From positions 296,366 through 360,365 of the forward strand of contig CAMELV010000001.1 in assembly GCA_945925985.1 (NCBI GenBank): 64,000 bases of DNA, in the 5' to 3' direction. This document shows, piece by piece, positions 8,849-17,892 of this stretch. Both the position numbers and the translations under genes were made by a program. A model generated the notes under the pieces. It had not been told where the DNA came from and searched no databases. It saw only the letters and a list, made by a program, of their open reading frames with translations. Source of the DNA: Comamonas sp. lk. Lineage in GTDB: Bacteria; Pseudomonadota; Gammaproteobacteria; Burkholderiales; Burkholderiaceae_C. Each line of letters begins with the position of its first letter. Within the stretch, counting starts at the first letter, position 1.

Positions 8849-8857
8849 GGCGCCCGC

Positions 8858-9418
8858 ATGAAACTCGTGATCCTTGACCGCGATGGCACCCTCAACGAAG
8901 ACAGCGCCGACTACGTGAAGTCACCTGAAGAGTGGGTGCCCCTGCCCGGCGCGCTGGAGGCCGTGGCCCGGCTTAACCATGCGGGCTGGCATGTGGTGGT
9001 GGCCTCCAACCAGTCGGGACTGGGCCGCGGCCTGTTCGATGTGTCCACGCTGAATGCCATGCACGCCAAGATGCACCGTATGTTGGCTGCCCTTGGCGGC
9101 CGGGTAGATGCTGTTTTTTATTGCCCGCACGGGCCAGACGAGGGCTGTCGTTGCCGCAAGCCTGAGCCGGGCCTGTTTGAGCAGATTGGCGAACGTTACG
9201 GGCTCGACTTGCGGGGTGTGCCGGCCATCGGCGACTCGCCGCGCGACGTGCTGGCCGGCGCGGCCGTGGGCTGCGAGCCACACCTGGTGTTGACCGGTAA
9301 AGGCGAGATGTACGCCCGTCGTGGCCTGCCCGACACCTTGCCGGCAAGCACCCGGGTGCACCAGGATCTCGCTGCTTTTGCCGATGTGCTGATCGCGCGC
9401 GGCCATCGTTCGCCATGA
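8858..9418 (+). CDS. gmhB: D-glycero-beta-D-manno-heptose 1,7-bisphosphate 7-phosphatase
   Basis: GmhB removes the C7 phosphate in ADP-heptose synthesis for the lipopolysaccharide core. The 186-residue HAD enzyme has motif I at its start (LDRDGTLNEDS, with nucleophile Asp7 and acid Asp9), SNQSGLGRG as motif II, the structural zinc loop CPHGPDEGCRCRKPEPG, and GDSPRDVLAG as motif IV. The zinc loop separates GmhB from other HAD proteins. It follows glyS closely and overlaps plsC in an ATGA junction at 9415-9418, so translation is probably coupled. Confidence 0.92.
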   Translation: MKLVILDRDGTLNEDSADYVKSPEEWVPLPGALEAVARLNHAGWHVVVASNQSGLGRGLFDVSTLNAMHAKMHRMLAALGGRVDAVFYCPHGPDEGCRCRKPEPGLFEQIGERYGLDLRGVPAIGDSPRDVLAGAAVGCEPHLVLTGKGEMYARRGLPDTLPASTRVHQDLAAFADVLIARGHRSP

Positions 9419-10149
9419 ATTTGATCCGCTCCATCCTGCACATGGGGTGGATGCTCATCACCGTCATCCCCTGGGGTATTGGCGTGGTGCTGTTGTCATT
9501 GGGTGTGCGCGGGGCGCCTTTATGGTGGTTTGCCGTTAACTGGATGCGGGTGGTGATGTGGGGCACGCGCGTGATTCTGGGGGTGCGGTTCCAGGTGCAC
9601 GGTCTGGCGCACCTGCCCGATGGTGCCTCCAGCCCCGCGATCCTGCTGGTGAAACACCAGTCGACGCTGGAAACTCTGCTGCTGCCAACCCTGATGCCCC
9701 ACCCGCTGGCCTTTGTGTTCAAGCGCGAACTGCTCAAGATCCCATTTTTTGGCTGGTCGATGGCGCGGCTTGACATGATTCACATCGACCGTGAGTCCCG
9801 TGCTCAGGCGCTCAAGCATGTGGTCAGCCAAGGCAAGGTCTTGCTTGGGCAGGGGGTCTGGATCATCATGTTTCCCGAAGGCACCCGAATGGCGCGCGGC
9901 GAGAAGGGCACCTACCAGACGGCGGGCACGCGGCTGGCGGTGGACACCGGGGCGCCGGTGATTCCGATCGCGGTGGCGTCGGCCCGCTGTTGGCCGCGCA
10001 AGGGCTTCATCAAGTCGCCAGGTGTGGTGGATGTGTCGATCGGGCCGCCGATAGCGAGTGTCGGCCGCGATCCCAAGGCGCTGATGCGAGAGGTGGAGGC
10101 CTGGATCGAGGCCGAGATGCGCCGCATCGACCCCGAGGCGTACCGCTGA
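9415..10149 (+). CDS. plsC: 1-acyl-sn-glycerol-3-phosphate acyltransferase family protein
   Basis: The 244-residue membrane protein belongs to the PlsC family that acylates lysophosphatidic acid or related lysolipids. Two hydrophobic stretches fill residues 5-60. The catalytic motif reads His81-QSTL-Glu86, so the usual HX4D is HX4E here. FPEGTRMARG (from residue 153) is the conserved substrate motif, and TGAPVIPIAV follows. The overlap with gmhB suggests an envelope-biogenesis operon. Because the acidic catalytic residue differs, the exact acyl acceptor is less certain than the family assignment. Confidence 0.88.
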   Translation: MNLIRSILHMGWMLITVIPWGIGVVLLSLGVRGAPLWWFAVNWMRVVMWGTRVILGVRFQVHGLAHLPDGASSPAILLVKHQSTLETLLLPTLMPHPLAFVFKRELLKIPFFGWSMARLDMIHIDRESRAQALKHVVSQGKVLLGQGVWIIMFPEGTRMARGEKGTYQTAGTRLAVDTGAPVIPIAVASARCWPRKGFIKSPGVVDVSIGPPIASVGRDPKALMREVEAWIEAEMRRIDPEAYR

Positions 10150-10158
10150 GACCCAAAC

Positions 10159-11058
10159 ATGCATCCGCTGTTGCGCTACACGCTCGATCTTTTTGAGTCA
10201 AATACGCCTCCAGCCCCCGTCAATGCTCACTACGTAGCTATAAATTCTATAGCGGATAAGCCCTATCAGCCCGGCGCCAAGCTGGAGGCGCTTACGCCGC
10301 CGGCGCGGTTCCAGCACCCTCTGGCCAACCGCGAGGCGCGGCTGGGGGAGGCCGTGGTGGGCTTCCAGCTCAAGCGCGGCAAGCGCCGCACCATTGGCTT
10401 TTCTGTCGGACCCGATGGCCTGGTGGTCAGTGCACCCCAATGGACGCCACTCTACCAAGTGGACGCCGCGCTGGCTGAAAAATCGGGCTGGGTCTTGAGA
10501 AAGTTGGCCGAAACCCGTGCGCGACATGAGCGCTTGCAGGCCAATCGCATCGACTGGCGGGACGGCGCTAGCCTGCCGTTTTTGGGGCAGTCTGTGCGAC
10601 TGGTGCTTGATCCGAGTCATGCCTTTGCCGACGTTGGGGGGGCGCTGCTGCCCGGCGGGGACGGCACCGAACAACTTCACCTGGCCCTGCCGCGCGGCGC
10701 CACACCCGAGCAGATCCGCGACGCTGTGCAGGCCTGGCTGATGCGCCAGGCCAAGACCCTGTTCCAGCAGCGCTTGGCGCACTTTGCGCCGCAGTTGCAG
10801 GTGCAGTGGCGCAAACTCACGCTCAGCAGTGCCGGCACACGCTGGGGCAGCGCCCGGGTTGACGGCTCGATCCGGCTGCACTGGCGGCTGATTCACTTCA
10901 GGCTGGCGGTGATCGACTACGTGGTGGTGCACGAGCTTAGTCACCTGCGGGTCATGGACCACAGCCCGCAGTTTTGGGACACGGTGCGCACGGTGGTGCC
11001 AGATTACGCCAGCCTGCGCGGTCAGCTTAGGGACGAGGCCATCCCCCGCTGGCTTTAG
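10159..11058 (+). CDS. YgjP-like/SprT-type zinc metallopeptidase (DUF45)
   Basis: The 299-residue protein has the WLM/YgjP metallopeptidase signature VVHELSHLRVMDHSPQFW near its C-terminus, with His258, Glu259, His262 and probably His268 as zinc site and catalytic residues. Upstream segments include VGFQLKRGKRRTIGFSVG and SSAGTRWGSARVDGSIRLHW, typical of DUF45. Residues about 13-33 (NTPPAPVNAHYVAINSIADK) are encoded by a copy of the dispersed AT-rich repeat and precede the conserved domain. It ends the plsC operon. Substrates of this family are poorly known. Confidence 0.85.
   Translation: MHPLLRYTLDLFESNTPPAPVNAHYVAINSIADKPYQPGAKLEALTPPARFQHPLANREARLGEAVVGFQLKRGKRRTIGFSVGPDGLVVSAPQWTPLYQVDAALAEKSGWVLRKLAETRARHERLQANRIDWRDGASLPFLGQSVRLVLDPSHAFADVGGALLPGGDGTEQLHLALPRGATPEQIRDAVQAWLMRQAKTLFQQRLAHFAPQLQVQWRKLTLSSAGTRWGSARVDGSIRLHWRLIHFRLAVIDYVVVHELSHLRVMDHSPQFWDTVRTVVPDYASLRGQLRDEAIPRWL
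10193..10255 (+). repeat. Dispersed AT-rich repeat, copy 2 (inside the YgjP-like gene)
   Basis: The blocks GAGTCAAATACGCCTCCAGC and TAGCTATAAATTCTATAGC parallel the copy at 37022-37090 (TAGTCAAATCGGCTGCAGCC, GCTACTATTTTTGAAGCAGC). It encodes residues about 13-33 in frame, at the protein N-terminus outside the peptidase domain. Confidence 0.55.
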
Positions 11059-12026
11059 GGACTGGTCGCCTGCTGGCGCGACTCGCGTCGCGCCACCCAG
11101 ACGGTGGCCACGCTGATCAGGAGGCCGCCGGCGATGGTGTTGAGTGCCGGCACATCGCTGAACACCAACCAGCCCAGGATCGCAGCCCACACCAATTCCA
11201 GAAACTTGGCCGACTGGGTAGCTGAAATGTCGGCTGACAGGAGCGAGCGGGTCAGGCAGTAGTGGCTCGCGCTGCCCAGTGCGCCGCAGACCAGAAAGAT
11301 CAGCCACTCCATGGCGGTCGGCGGCTGCCAGTTGATCAGCGCCAAGGGCAGGCTGAACAGCGACACCGTGATGGCTTGCCAGACCAGGATGGTGCCGGTG
11401 TTTTCATAGCGGGTCAGTGCCTTGGTCACCAGAAACGAGGCGGCAAACAGGGGCGCCGAGGCCAACATCGTCAGGTGGTAGACGCCATTGCCGCCCGAGT
11501 CGCCCGCCAGCTTGGGGCCGACCACGATCAGGACGCCAATGAAGCCCAGCAGTGTCGCCAGCCAACGGTCCCAGCGCATTGGTTCCTTGAAAAAAACATA
11601 GGCACCGAGCATGATGAACAGGGGCGTGGTGAAGCTGATGGCGGTTGTATCGGCCAACGAGATGTGCGGCAGGGCCAAAAACCACAGGCATAGGGCCACC
11701 GTGTGCAGTGCGCCGCGACCAAACTGGCCGCCGATCTGTTGTGGTCGGTAAGCGGCCAGTCCATGGGCCCAAACCAAGGGCAGCAGCACCAGCAGTCCGA
11801 AGACATAGCGCAAAAATTGGGTCTGGAATGGGTCGATGCGCATCGCCAGCAGACGCATCAACACATTGAGGAAGGTGAACAGTAACCCAGCCACTGCCGC
11901 CCAAATCAGGCCACGGGTGGCACCAGGCAAGTGCAGCGTGCGGCGCTGGACGCTGGTGTGGACGTGGTGCTGCCAGCGTCCCAGCCGGGAGCCATGGGGT
12001 ATAGGCTTGGCCTCCTCAGGTGGCAT
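11055..12026 (-). CDS. DMT-family (EamA) membrane transporter
   Basis: The protein of 323 residues starts at ATG 12024-12026 (MPPEEAKPIPHG); longer readings of this frame run through the neighbouring gene and are rejected. It contains about ten hydrophobic helices, for example AAVAGLLFTFLNVLMRLLAM and LATLLGFIGVLIVVGPKLAG, arranged as two EamA repeats. Such proteins export small metabolites or take up solutes across the inner membrane. It overlaps the MBL-fold gene upstream by 11 bases and so is in the same operon. The stop overlaps the end of the convergent YgjP-like gene. The substrate is unknown. Confidence 0.85.
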   Translation of the reverse strand: MPPEEAKPIPHGSRLGRWQHHVHTSVQRRTLHLPGATRGLIWAAVAGLLFTFLNVLMRLLAMRIDPFQTQFLRYVFGLLVLLPLVWAHGLAAYRPQQIGGQFGRGALHTVALCLWFLALPHISLADTTAISFTTPLFIMLGAYVFFKEPMRWDRWLATLLGFIGVLIVVGPKLAGDSGGNGVYHLTMLASAPLFAASFLVTKALTRYENTGTILVWQAITVSLFSLPLALINWQPPTAMEWLIFLVCGALGSASHYCLTRSLLSADISATQSAKFLELVWAAILGWLVFSDVPALNTIAGGLLISVATVWVARRESRQQATSP

Positions 12027-13116
12027 CGGCGTGTTGGGTCTCGTCGAGTGCCGGTGTAGCGACCTGGGCCGAGAAGCGGTAAATGCCATCGTCGCTGATG
12101 CCCCGCTGCAGGCGGCCGTCGTGCCATAGCAGGTGCAGATGGGCGATCGATTCGCCCATTGCAAACGTTGTTTGGTGCAGATCCAGCGCGCGCTTGAACA
12201 GCACGGGCAGCACCTCGGCGGCACTGCAGGGCCGCTCGGCACAGGCCGCCAGCACCTCGGCCAAGCGATCGGCATGGTGCCCGTGCAGCTGGTCAATCCG
12301 CTGGTACAGGCCGGTAAAAGGTTTGCCGTGGGAGGGCAGTGTCAGGGTCTGGGCGTCGAGCGCGCGGAAGCGGTCGATTGAATCCAGAAACTGGCGCAGG
12401 GGGTTGGCCTCGGGTTCCAGGTCGTAGACGCTGACGTTGGTCGAGATACGCGGCAGCATCATGTCGCCGCCGATCAGTAACCCGAGCTCGGCGCAATGCA
12501 GAGAGATATGCTCCGGCGCGTGGCCATAGCCGCTGATGCACGCCCAGTGGTGGCCGCCCACGCTCAGGGTGTCGCCGTCCTGCATCCGGTGGTATTGGCT
12601 GGGCATTGAGGGCACCAGCGAAGGGAAGTAAGTGGAGCGGGCCGCGACCTGCGCCATCGCTTCCGGGTCGTTCAGCCCATGCCTGGCAAAGAAGGCAGCA
12701 GCCGATTCGCCCCCAAAACCGGTTGGCCCCAGCGTGCCGATGCGCGCCATGCAGTAGTCGGTGGCGCTGATCCACAGCGGCGCCTGCCAGCGCTCGCAGA
12801 GCCAGTGGGCCAGCCCCACATGGTCAGGGTGCATGTGGGTCACGATGACCCGCAGGATTGGCAGGCCGTCAAGTTCCTGGGCAAAAATCTGTTCCCACTG
12901 CGCCCGAGCGTCGTCGTGGCTGATGCAGCAGTCCACCAAGCTCCAGCCTTGAACGCCGTCCACTGCGTCACGCAGCAACCACAGGTTGATGTGGTTGAGA
13001 GCGAACGGCAGCGACATGCGGATCCATTTGATGCCGGGTGCCACCAGCAGTGCGGCCCCCGGCGCGGGCAGGGCCTCGCCAAACGGGTAGTGCAGCTGTT
13101 TTTCCAGTTCGTTCAA
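12016..13116 (-). CDS. MBL-fold metallo-hydrolase
   Basis: The 366-residue protein has the metallo-beta-lactamase-fold metal motif VTHMHPDHVGLAHWL (His94, His96, Asp98, His99). Further ligand candidates sit in GYGHAPEHISL and LLIGGDMMLP, and LPSHGKPF lies later. The C-terminal part (about 265-345) looks like the winged-helix extension seen in LACTB2-type hydrolases. The start codon is divergent from liuR with a LiuR-type palindrome (13141-13162) between them, so this gene and the DMT transporter may be part of the LiuR regulon, possibly acting as a thioester or lactone hydrolase. That role is an inference. Confidence 0.85.
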   Translation of the reverse strand: MNELEKQLHYPFGEALPAPGAALLVAPGIKWIRMSLPFALNHINLWLLRDAVDGVQGWSLVDCCISHDDARAQWEQIFAQELDGLPILRVIVTHMHPDHVGLAHWLCERWQAPLWISATDYCMARIGTLGPTGFGGESAAAFFARHGLNDPEAMAQVAARSTYFPSLVPSMPSQYHRMQDGDTLSVGGHHWACISGYGHAPEHISLHCAELGLLIGGDMMLPRISTNVSVYDLEPEANPLRQFLDSIDRFRALDAQTLTLPSHGKPFTGLYQRIDQLHGHHADRLAEVLAACAERPCSAAEVLPVLFKRALDLHQTTFAMGESIAHLHLLWHDGRLQRGISDDGIYRFSAQVATPALDETQHADAT

Positions 13117-13140
13117 GGGGGCTCCTGAATTGCGGGATAA

Positions 13141-13162
13141 TTGACGTTTACGTAAACGTCAA
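13141..13162. promoter_or_regulatory. LiuR-type operator, perfect 22-base palindrome
   Basis: Half-sites TTGACGTTTAC and GTAAACGTCAA form a perfect palindrome in the 121-base gap between the divergent MBL-fold and liuR genes. A copy with one changed base lies in front of liuB (21043-21064). MerR proteins bind such palindromes in the promoter spacer. Confidence 0.8.
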
Positions 13163-13237
13163 TGCAATAGAGGCATTGTAGGTGGCGCAGCGCCTGCTGG
13201 CAGTCACCTTCAGCACGTACACCGGCGGGTATTACTT

Positions 13238-13654
13238 ATGGCGACAACCTACAGCATCAGCGATCTGGCACGGGAGTTCGATCTGACCACCCGAGCCATG
13301 CGCTTTTATGAAGACATGGGGTTGCTTGAGCCGGAGCGCTCAGGTCCGGGCGGTCGCAATCGCGTGTACAGTGGCCGAGACCGGACCCGGCTCAAGCTGA
13401 CCTTGCGCGCCAAGCGGCTGGGTCTGAGCCTGACCGAAGCCAAAGAGATTATTGACCTGTACGACAGCCCGCGAGACACTGGGCTGCAGCTACAGAAATT
13501 TTTAGAAGTGCTGGCCAGGCACCAGCAACAGCTGGAAGCCCAGATGGTCGACCTGCAAGCCAATCTGGATGAACTTAAGCTCCACCAGCGTGAGGCGCGA
13601 GCCCTTCTGGCGAAGAGCAAGGTCGGGAAAGGAGTCAAAAATGATGCCGTCTGA
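13238..13654 (+). CDS. liuR: MerR-family regulator of leucine/isovalerate catabolism, LiuR-like
   Basis: The 138-residue protein has an N-terminal MerR winged helix (YSISDLAREFDLTTRAMRFY, YEDMGLLEPER) and a C-terminal dimerisation coiled coil (residues about 85-130, with LEAQMVDLQANLDELKLHQ). No cysteine pattern for metal sensing is present, which fits a ligand such as an acyl-CoA. It heads the liu cluster, just upstream of a thioesterase and isovaleryl-CoA dehydrogenase. A perfect palindrome lies upstream and a near-copy precedes liuB. The LiuR assignment rests on family, position and the paired operators. Confidence 0.85.
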   Translation: MATTYSISDLAREFDLTTRAMRFYEDMGLLEPERSGPGGRNRVYSGRDRTRLKLTLRAKRLGLSLTEAKEIIDLYDSPRDTGLQLQKFLEVLARHQQQLEAQMVDLQANLDELKLHQREARALLAKSKVGKGVKNDAV

Positions 13655-14078
13655 TACCGCCGTTTGGCAACGTGTGCAAGCCAGTTTTGACCGCCAGGGC
13701 ATGATGCGCCACCTGGGCGCCCGCCTGCTGCAGGCGGCTCCTGGCCTGTGCGAGGTGGCGCTGCCTTATTCGGACCGTGTGACGCAGCAGCAGGGCAGCT
13801 TCCACGGCGGTGCCATGGGTGCGCTGGCTGATATTGCTGGCGGCTACGCGGCGCTGACCGTGGTACCCGACGACATGGAAGTGAGCACGGTCGAGTACAA
13901 AGTCAACTTTCTTGCGGCCTTCCAGGGCGGCGAGTTGCGCGCCATTGGGCGCGTCGTGAAGGCCGGTCGGCGCATTGTCGTCACCAGTGCCGAAGTCAGG
14001 CACCTCGCCGCTGACGGCCAAGAGACGCTGTGCGCCCTCATGCAGCAAACACTGGTGCCCGTGCCTAAAACCTATTGA
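13641..14078 (+). CDS. PaaI-family acyl-CoA thioesterase
   Basis: The protein of about 145 residues shows a hotdog-fold thioesterase pattern: [20 protein letters not shown] (the HGG loop, typical of PaaI) and [20 protein letters not shown]. The start at ATG 13641 follows a GGAG ribosome site and overlaps the 3' end of liuR by 14 bases; a second ATG directly follows at 13644. Position between liuR and liuA suggests it hydrolyses acyl-CoA intermediates of leucine breakdown, relieving CoA trapping. Substrate specificity is not visible in the sequence. Confidence 0.85.
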   Translation: MMPSDTAVWQRVQASFDRQGMMRHLGARLLQAAPGLCEVALPYSDRVTQQQGSFHGGAMGALADIAGGYAALTVVPDDMEVSTVEYKVNFLAAFQGGELRAIGRVVKAGRRIVVTSAEVRHLAADGQETLCALMQQTLVPVPKTY

Positions 14079-14110
14079 TTCCATTGACCGACAGCGCAAG
14101 GAGATTGCCC

Positions 14111-15289
14111 ATGAACCTGCCCGGACTTGACTTTCAACTCGGCGCCGATGTCGACGCCTTGCGAGACGCGGTGCGCGACTTTGCCCGGACCGAAATTGCG
14201 CCGCGTGCGGCTGAGATTGACCGCAGCGACCAGTTCCCCATGGACCTGTGGCCCAAGATGGGCGCCTTGGGGGTACTGGGCATCACGGTCGAGGAAGCGT
14301 ACGGTGGCGCCAACATGGGCTACCTGGCGCACATGATCGCCATGGAAGAAATTTCGCGCGCCAGCGCCTCGGTGGGCCTGAGCTATGGCGCCCACAGCAA
14401 CCTGTGTGTGAACCAGATCAAGCGCAACGGCACCCGAGAGCAGCGCCAAAAATACCTGCCAAAGCTCATCAGCGGTGAGCATATTGGCGCATTGGCCATG
14501 AGTGAGCCCGGTGCCGGCAGCGACGTTCTCAGTATGAAACTCAAGGCCGAGGACAAGGGCGGCTACTACCTGCTCAATGGCAACAAGATGTGGATCACCA
14601 ACGGGCCAGATGCCGACACGCTGGTGGTGTATGCCAAAAGCGAGCCCGAGTTGGGTGCGCGCGGGGTCACCGCGTTTTTGATTGAAAAGGGCATGCGGGG
14701 CTTTAGCATTGCGCAAAAGCTCGACAAACTCGGCATGCGTGGCAGCCACACCGGTGAGCTGGTGTTTCACAACGTCGAGGTGCCTGCGCAAAACATTTTG
14801 GGCAATCTGAACGGCGGCGCCAAGGTGTTGATGAGCGGCCTGGATTACGAGCGCGCGGTGCTGACCGGCGGGCCCATGGGGATCATGCAGTCGGTGATGG
14901 ACAACGTGGTGCCCTATATTCACGACCGCAAGCAGTTCGGGCAGAGCATTGGCGAGTTTCAGCTGATCCAGGGTAAGGTGGCCGACATGTACACCGTGTT
15001 GCAGGCCGGCCGGGCCTTTGCTTACACCGTGGCCAAAAACCTCGATCTGCTGGGCAGCGAGCATGTGCGCCAGGTGCGCAAAGACTGTGCCTCGGTGATT
15101 CTGTGGTGCGCTGAAAAAGCCACCTGGATGGCGGGAGAGGGGGTCCAGATCTTTGGCGGCAACGGTTACATCAATGATTACCCGCTCGGACGGCTGTGGC
15201 GCGATGCCAAGTTGTACGAAATAGGCGCCGGCACCAGTGAAATCCGGCGCATGCTGATCGGCCGAGAATTGTTTGCTGAAACGATGTAA
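14111..15289 (+). CDS. liuA: Isovaleryl-CoA dehydrogenase
   Basis: The flavoprotein of 392 residues oxidises isovaleryl-CoA to 3-methylcrotonyl-CoA in leucine degradation. Start ATG 14111 is preceded by an AAGGAG ribosome site. Acyl-CoA dehydrogenase signatures include [33 protein letters not shown] and [18 protein letters not shown]. Glu247 in [12 protein letters not shown] is the catalytic base at the internal position that distinguishes isovaleryl-CoA dehydrogenases from short-chain enzymes with a C-terminal base. It is downstream of liuR and the thioesterase and is probably under the palindrome at 13141. Confidence 0.93.
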   Translation: MNLPGLDFQLGADVDALRDAVRDFARTEIAPRAAEIDRSDQFPMDLWPKMGALGVLGITVEEAYGGANMGYLAHMIAMEEISRASASVGLSYGAHSNLCVNQIKRNGTREQRQKYLPKLISGEHIGALAMSEPGAGSDVLSMKLKAEDKGGYYLLNGNKMWITNGPDADTLVVYAKSEPELGARGVTAFLIEKGMRGFSIAQKLDKLGMRGSHTGELVFHNVEVPAQNILGNLNGGAKVLMSGLDYERAVLTGGPMGIMQSVMDNVVPYIHDRKQFGQSIGEFQLIQGKVADMYTVLQAGRAFAYTVAKNLDLLGSEHVRQVRKDCASVILWCAEKATWMAGEGVQIFGGNGYINDYPLGRLWRDAKLYEIGAGTSEIRRMLIGRELFAETM

Positions 15290-15321
15290 CCCAAATTTGC
15301 AGATCGGGAAAATACCAAACC

Positions 15322-15987
15322 ATGAGCTCATCTCTAGACCACCTGCTAACTAACAACCGTGATTGGGCGGCCCGTATGGAGCGGGAGCGCCCCGGTTTTT
15401 TTCGAAAACTGGCGCATCAGCAAAGCCCCAAGTACCTGTGGATCGGCTGCTCCGACAGCCGGGTGCCAGCCAACGAAATTACCGGTCTGGACCCCGGGGA
15501 GGTCTTTGTGCACCGCAATGTGGCCAATGTGGTGGTGCATTCCGACCTCAACGCTCTGTCTGTGATCCAGTTCGCGGTTGACCACCTCAAGGTGGCGCAC
15601 ATCATGGTGGTCGGCCATTACGGCTGCGGCGGCGTGCTGGCCACGTTGCGTGGTTTGCGGGTGGGCTTGGCCGACAACTGGCTGCGCCACGTGCATGATG
15701 TCAAGCTGCGGCACCGCCGCCGCATTGATCACCTGAGCGTGCCGGAGCAGGAGGACGTGTTGTGCGAGATGAACGTGATCGAGCAGGTGGGCAATGTGGC
15801 GCTCTCCAATGTGATGCAGGACGCCTGGAGCCGGGGCCAGAAGGTGTCGGTGCATGGCTGGTGCTATGGCCTCAAGGACGGCCTGGTCAAAGACCTGGGC
15901 GTGAGCATGCAGGGACCCCACGAGGTGGTCAATGTGTTTCGCAATGCACTCAAACGCTACCCGCGCGGCAGCCAGTTGCCGACTTGA
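15322..15987 (+). CDS. can: Beta-class carbonic anhydrase
   Basis: The 221-residue protein contains all beta-carbonic-anhydrase zinc motifs: Cys43-Ser-Asp45-Ser-Arg in [17 protein letters not shown], and His99 with Cys102 in [10 protein letters not shown]. It interconverts CO2 and bicarbonate. Its place between liuA and aceK, in a cluster with a biotin-dependent carboxylase, suggests it supplies bicarbonate for methylcrotonyl-CoA carboxylation, though this is inference from position. The gene starts 32 bases after liuA. The length is normal for the E. coli Can type. Confidence 0.93.
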   Translation: MSSSLDHLLTNNRDWAARMERERPGFFRKLAHQQSPKYLWIGCSDSRVPANEITGLDPGEVFVHRNVANVVVHSDLNALSVIQFAVDHLKVAHIMVVGHYGCGGVLATLRGLRVGLADNWLRHVHDVKLRHRRRIDHLSVPEQEDVLCEMNVIEQVGNVALSNVMQDAWSRGQKVSVHGWCYGLKDGLVKDLGVSMQGPHEVVNVFRNALKRYPRGSQLPT

Positions 15988-16003
15988 GCCGAGGGTAGTC
16001 GCC

Positions 16004-17851
16004 ATGTTCCCGCAACGCCTGGACTCGACACTGGCCTACGACATCGCCAAGGCGATGCTGGACGGCTTCAACCGTCACTACCGACTGTTTCGCACTGAAT
16101 CGGCGCGCGCCAAACACCGCTTCGAGACCGCCGACTGGCACGGGCAGCAACGCGCCCAACGCGAGCGGATTGAGTTTTACGACCTGCGGGTGCGAGAGGC
16201 CTCAACCCGCTTGGAGCGTGAGTACAAGGCGGGCGAACAGCCGATGGACATCTGGCAGCAGGTCAAGCTGCATTACATCGGCTTATTGGTCAACCATCAC
16301 CAGCCGGAGCTGGCCGAGACTTTCTTCAATTCGGTTACCACCAAAATCCTGCACCGCACCCATTTCCACAACGATTTCATCTTTGTGCGCCCCGCCGTCA
16401 GCACTGAGTACATCGAGGACGGAGAGCGCGAAGCGCGTCCGACCTACCGTGCCTACTACCCGGCTGCTGCCACTTTGCCGGCCCTGTTGCAACAGATGGT
16501 GCAGGATTTTGACCTGCGACTGCCTTTTGAAGACCTGCCGCGCGACGCGCATCTGGTGGCCAAGGCCCTGGCCGGCGTGTTGGGGGAGGCCACCTTGCGC
16601 GCCAACTTCCAGGTGCAGGTTTTGACCAACCTGTTCTTTCGCAACAAGGGCGCTTACATCGTGGGCAAGCTGATCAACGGCTTTACCGAGTTTGCGTTTG
16701 CGCTGCCGATCCTGCATGTTCGAACCGGCGGGCATCTGGTGATCGATGCGGCCCTGTTTGGCGAGGACGACCTGCTCATGCTGTTCAGTTTTGCCCGCGC
16801 CTACTTCATGGTGGATATGGAGATCCCCTCGGCCTATGTGCAGTTTTTGCGCAGCATGATGCCGCGCAAGCCGCGCAATGAAATCTACAACGCGATCGGG
16901 CTGGCGAAGCAGGGCAAGACCCTGTTTTACCGCGATTTTTTGCACCATCTGCGGCATTCCAGCGACAAATTCCGCATTGCACCCGGCATCAAGGGCATGG
17001 TCATGCTGGTGTTTGACCTGCCCTCGTTCCCCTATGTGTTCAAGGTCATCAAGGACTATTACCCGCCCCAAAAAGACACCACGCGCGAGCAGATCAAGGG
17101 TAAGTATTTGCTGGTCAAGCAACACGACCGGGTGGGGCGCATGGCCGACACGCTGGAGTACCGCGAAGTGGCGTTTCCGCGGCAGCGCTTTGATGACGAG
17201 CTGATTGCCGAAATCGAAAAATTCGCGCCCAGCCAGCTTGAGATCAGCGACCGCGATGGCGATGGCCAGTTGGAGGTGATCATCAAGCACGTCTACATTG
17301 AGCGCCGCATGATCCCGCTCAACATCTACCTGAAAGAGGCCTTTGATGCTGGTGGTACTGACCCTGCCAACAGCAGCCCCGCCGCCCAGCGGGCGCGTGA
17401 GCAGATTGAACGCGGCGTGATCGAGTACGGCAACGCCATCAAGGACCTGGTGGCCGCCAACATCTTCCCCGGCGACATGTTGTGGAAAAACTTTGGCATC
17501 ACGCGCCACGGCAAGGTGGTGTTTTACGACTACGACGAGATCGAGTACATCACCGACTGCAACTTCCGCAAGGTACCGGCGCCGCGCAACGAAGAAGACG
17601 AGATGTCGGGGGAGGTCTGGTACCACGTCGGCCCCAAGGATGTCTTCCCCGAGACCTTCGGGCCTTTTTTGCTGGGTAACCCGGCGGTGCGCGCCATTTT
17701 CATGAAGCACCATGCCGACCTGCTGGAGGCCGCGTTTTGGCAGGCGCACAAAGACCGCATCCAGGCGGGTCATGTGCTCGATGTGTTTCCCTATGACCGT
17801 GAGAAGCGCTTTGCCCCCGCCGGCCGTGGGGCCGAGCGCTTCATGGCCTGA
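16004..17851 (+). CDS. aceK: Isocitrate dehydrogenase kinase/phosphatase
   Basis: The 615-residue AceK phosphorylates and dephosphorylates isocitrate dehydrogenase to divert carbon into the glyoxylate bypass when growing on acetate or acetyl-CoA-yielding substrates. Recognisable segments are [18 protein letters not shown] at the start, [20 protein letters not shown] with the ATP-binding region, and [20 protein letters not shown] as the kinase core. The start ATG 16004 is chosen over an upstream in-frame codon that lies inside the carbonic anhydrase gene. It fits a cluster producing acetyl-CoA from leucine. The stop is followed by a run of eight C. Confidence 0.94.
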   Translation: MFPQRLDSTLAYDIAKAMLDGFNRHYRLFRTESARAKHRFETADWHGQQRAQRERIEFYDLRVREASTRLEREYKAGEQPMDIWQQVKLHYIGLLVNHHQPELAETFFNSVTTKILHRTHFHNDFIFVRPAVSTEYIEDGEREARPTYRAYYPAAATLPALLQQMVQDFDLRLPFEDLPRDAHLVAKALAGVLGEATLRANFQVQVLTNLFFRNKGAYIVGKLINGFTEFAFALPILHVRTGGHLVIDAALFGEDDLLMLFSFARAYFMVDMEIPSAYVQFLRSMMPRKPRNEIYNAIGLAKQGKTLFYRDFLHHLRHSSDKFRIAPGIKGMVMLVFDLPSFPYVFKVIKDYYPPQKDTTREQIKGKYLLVKQHDRVGRMADTLEYREVAFPRQRFDDELIAEIEKFAPSQLEISDRDGDGQLEVIIKHVYIERRMIPLNIYLKEAFDAGGTDPANSSPAAQRAREQIERGVIEYGNAIKDLVAANIFPGDMLWKNFGITRHGKVVFYDYDEIEYITDCNFRKVPAPRNEEDEMSGEVWYHVGPKDVFPETFGPFLLGNPAVRAIFMKHHADLLEAAFWQAHKDRIQAGHVLDVFPYDREKRFAPAGRGAERFMA

Positions 17852-17892
17852 CCCCCCCCCTCGAACTCCCCTCCATTTGAAAGGACGCCATC

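Noticed and set aside
14072..15331. Long minus-strand frame opposite liuA
   Set aside because: It lies antisense to an enzyme with all expected motifs and shows only low-complexity composition.
17851..17858. Run of eight C after aceK as a slippage or frameshift site
   Set aside because: It lies after the stop codon and no downstream reading continues AceK.
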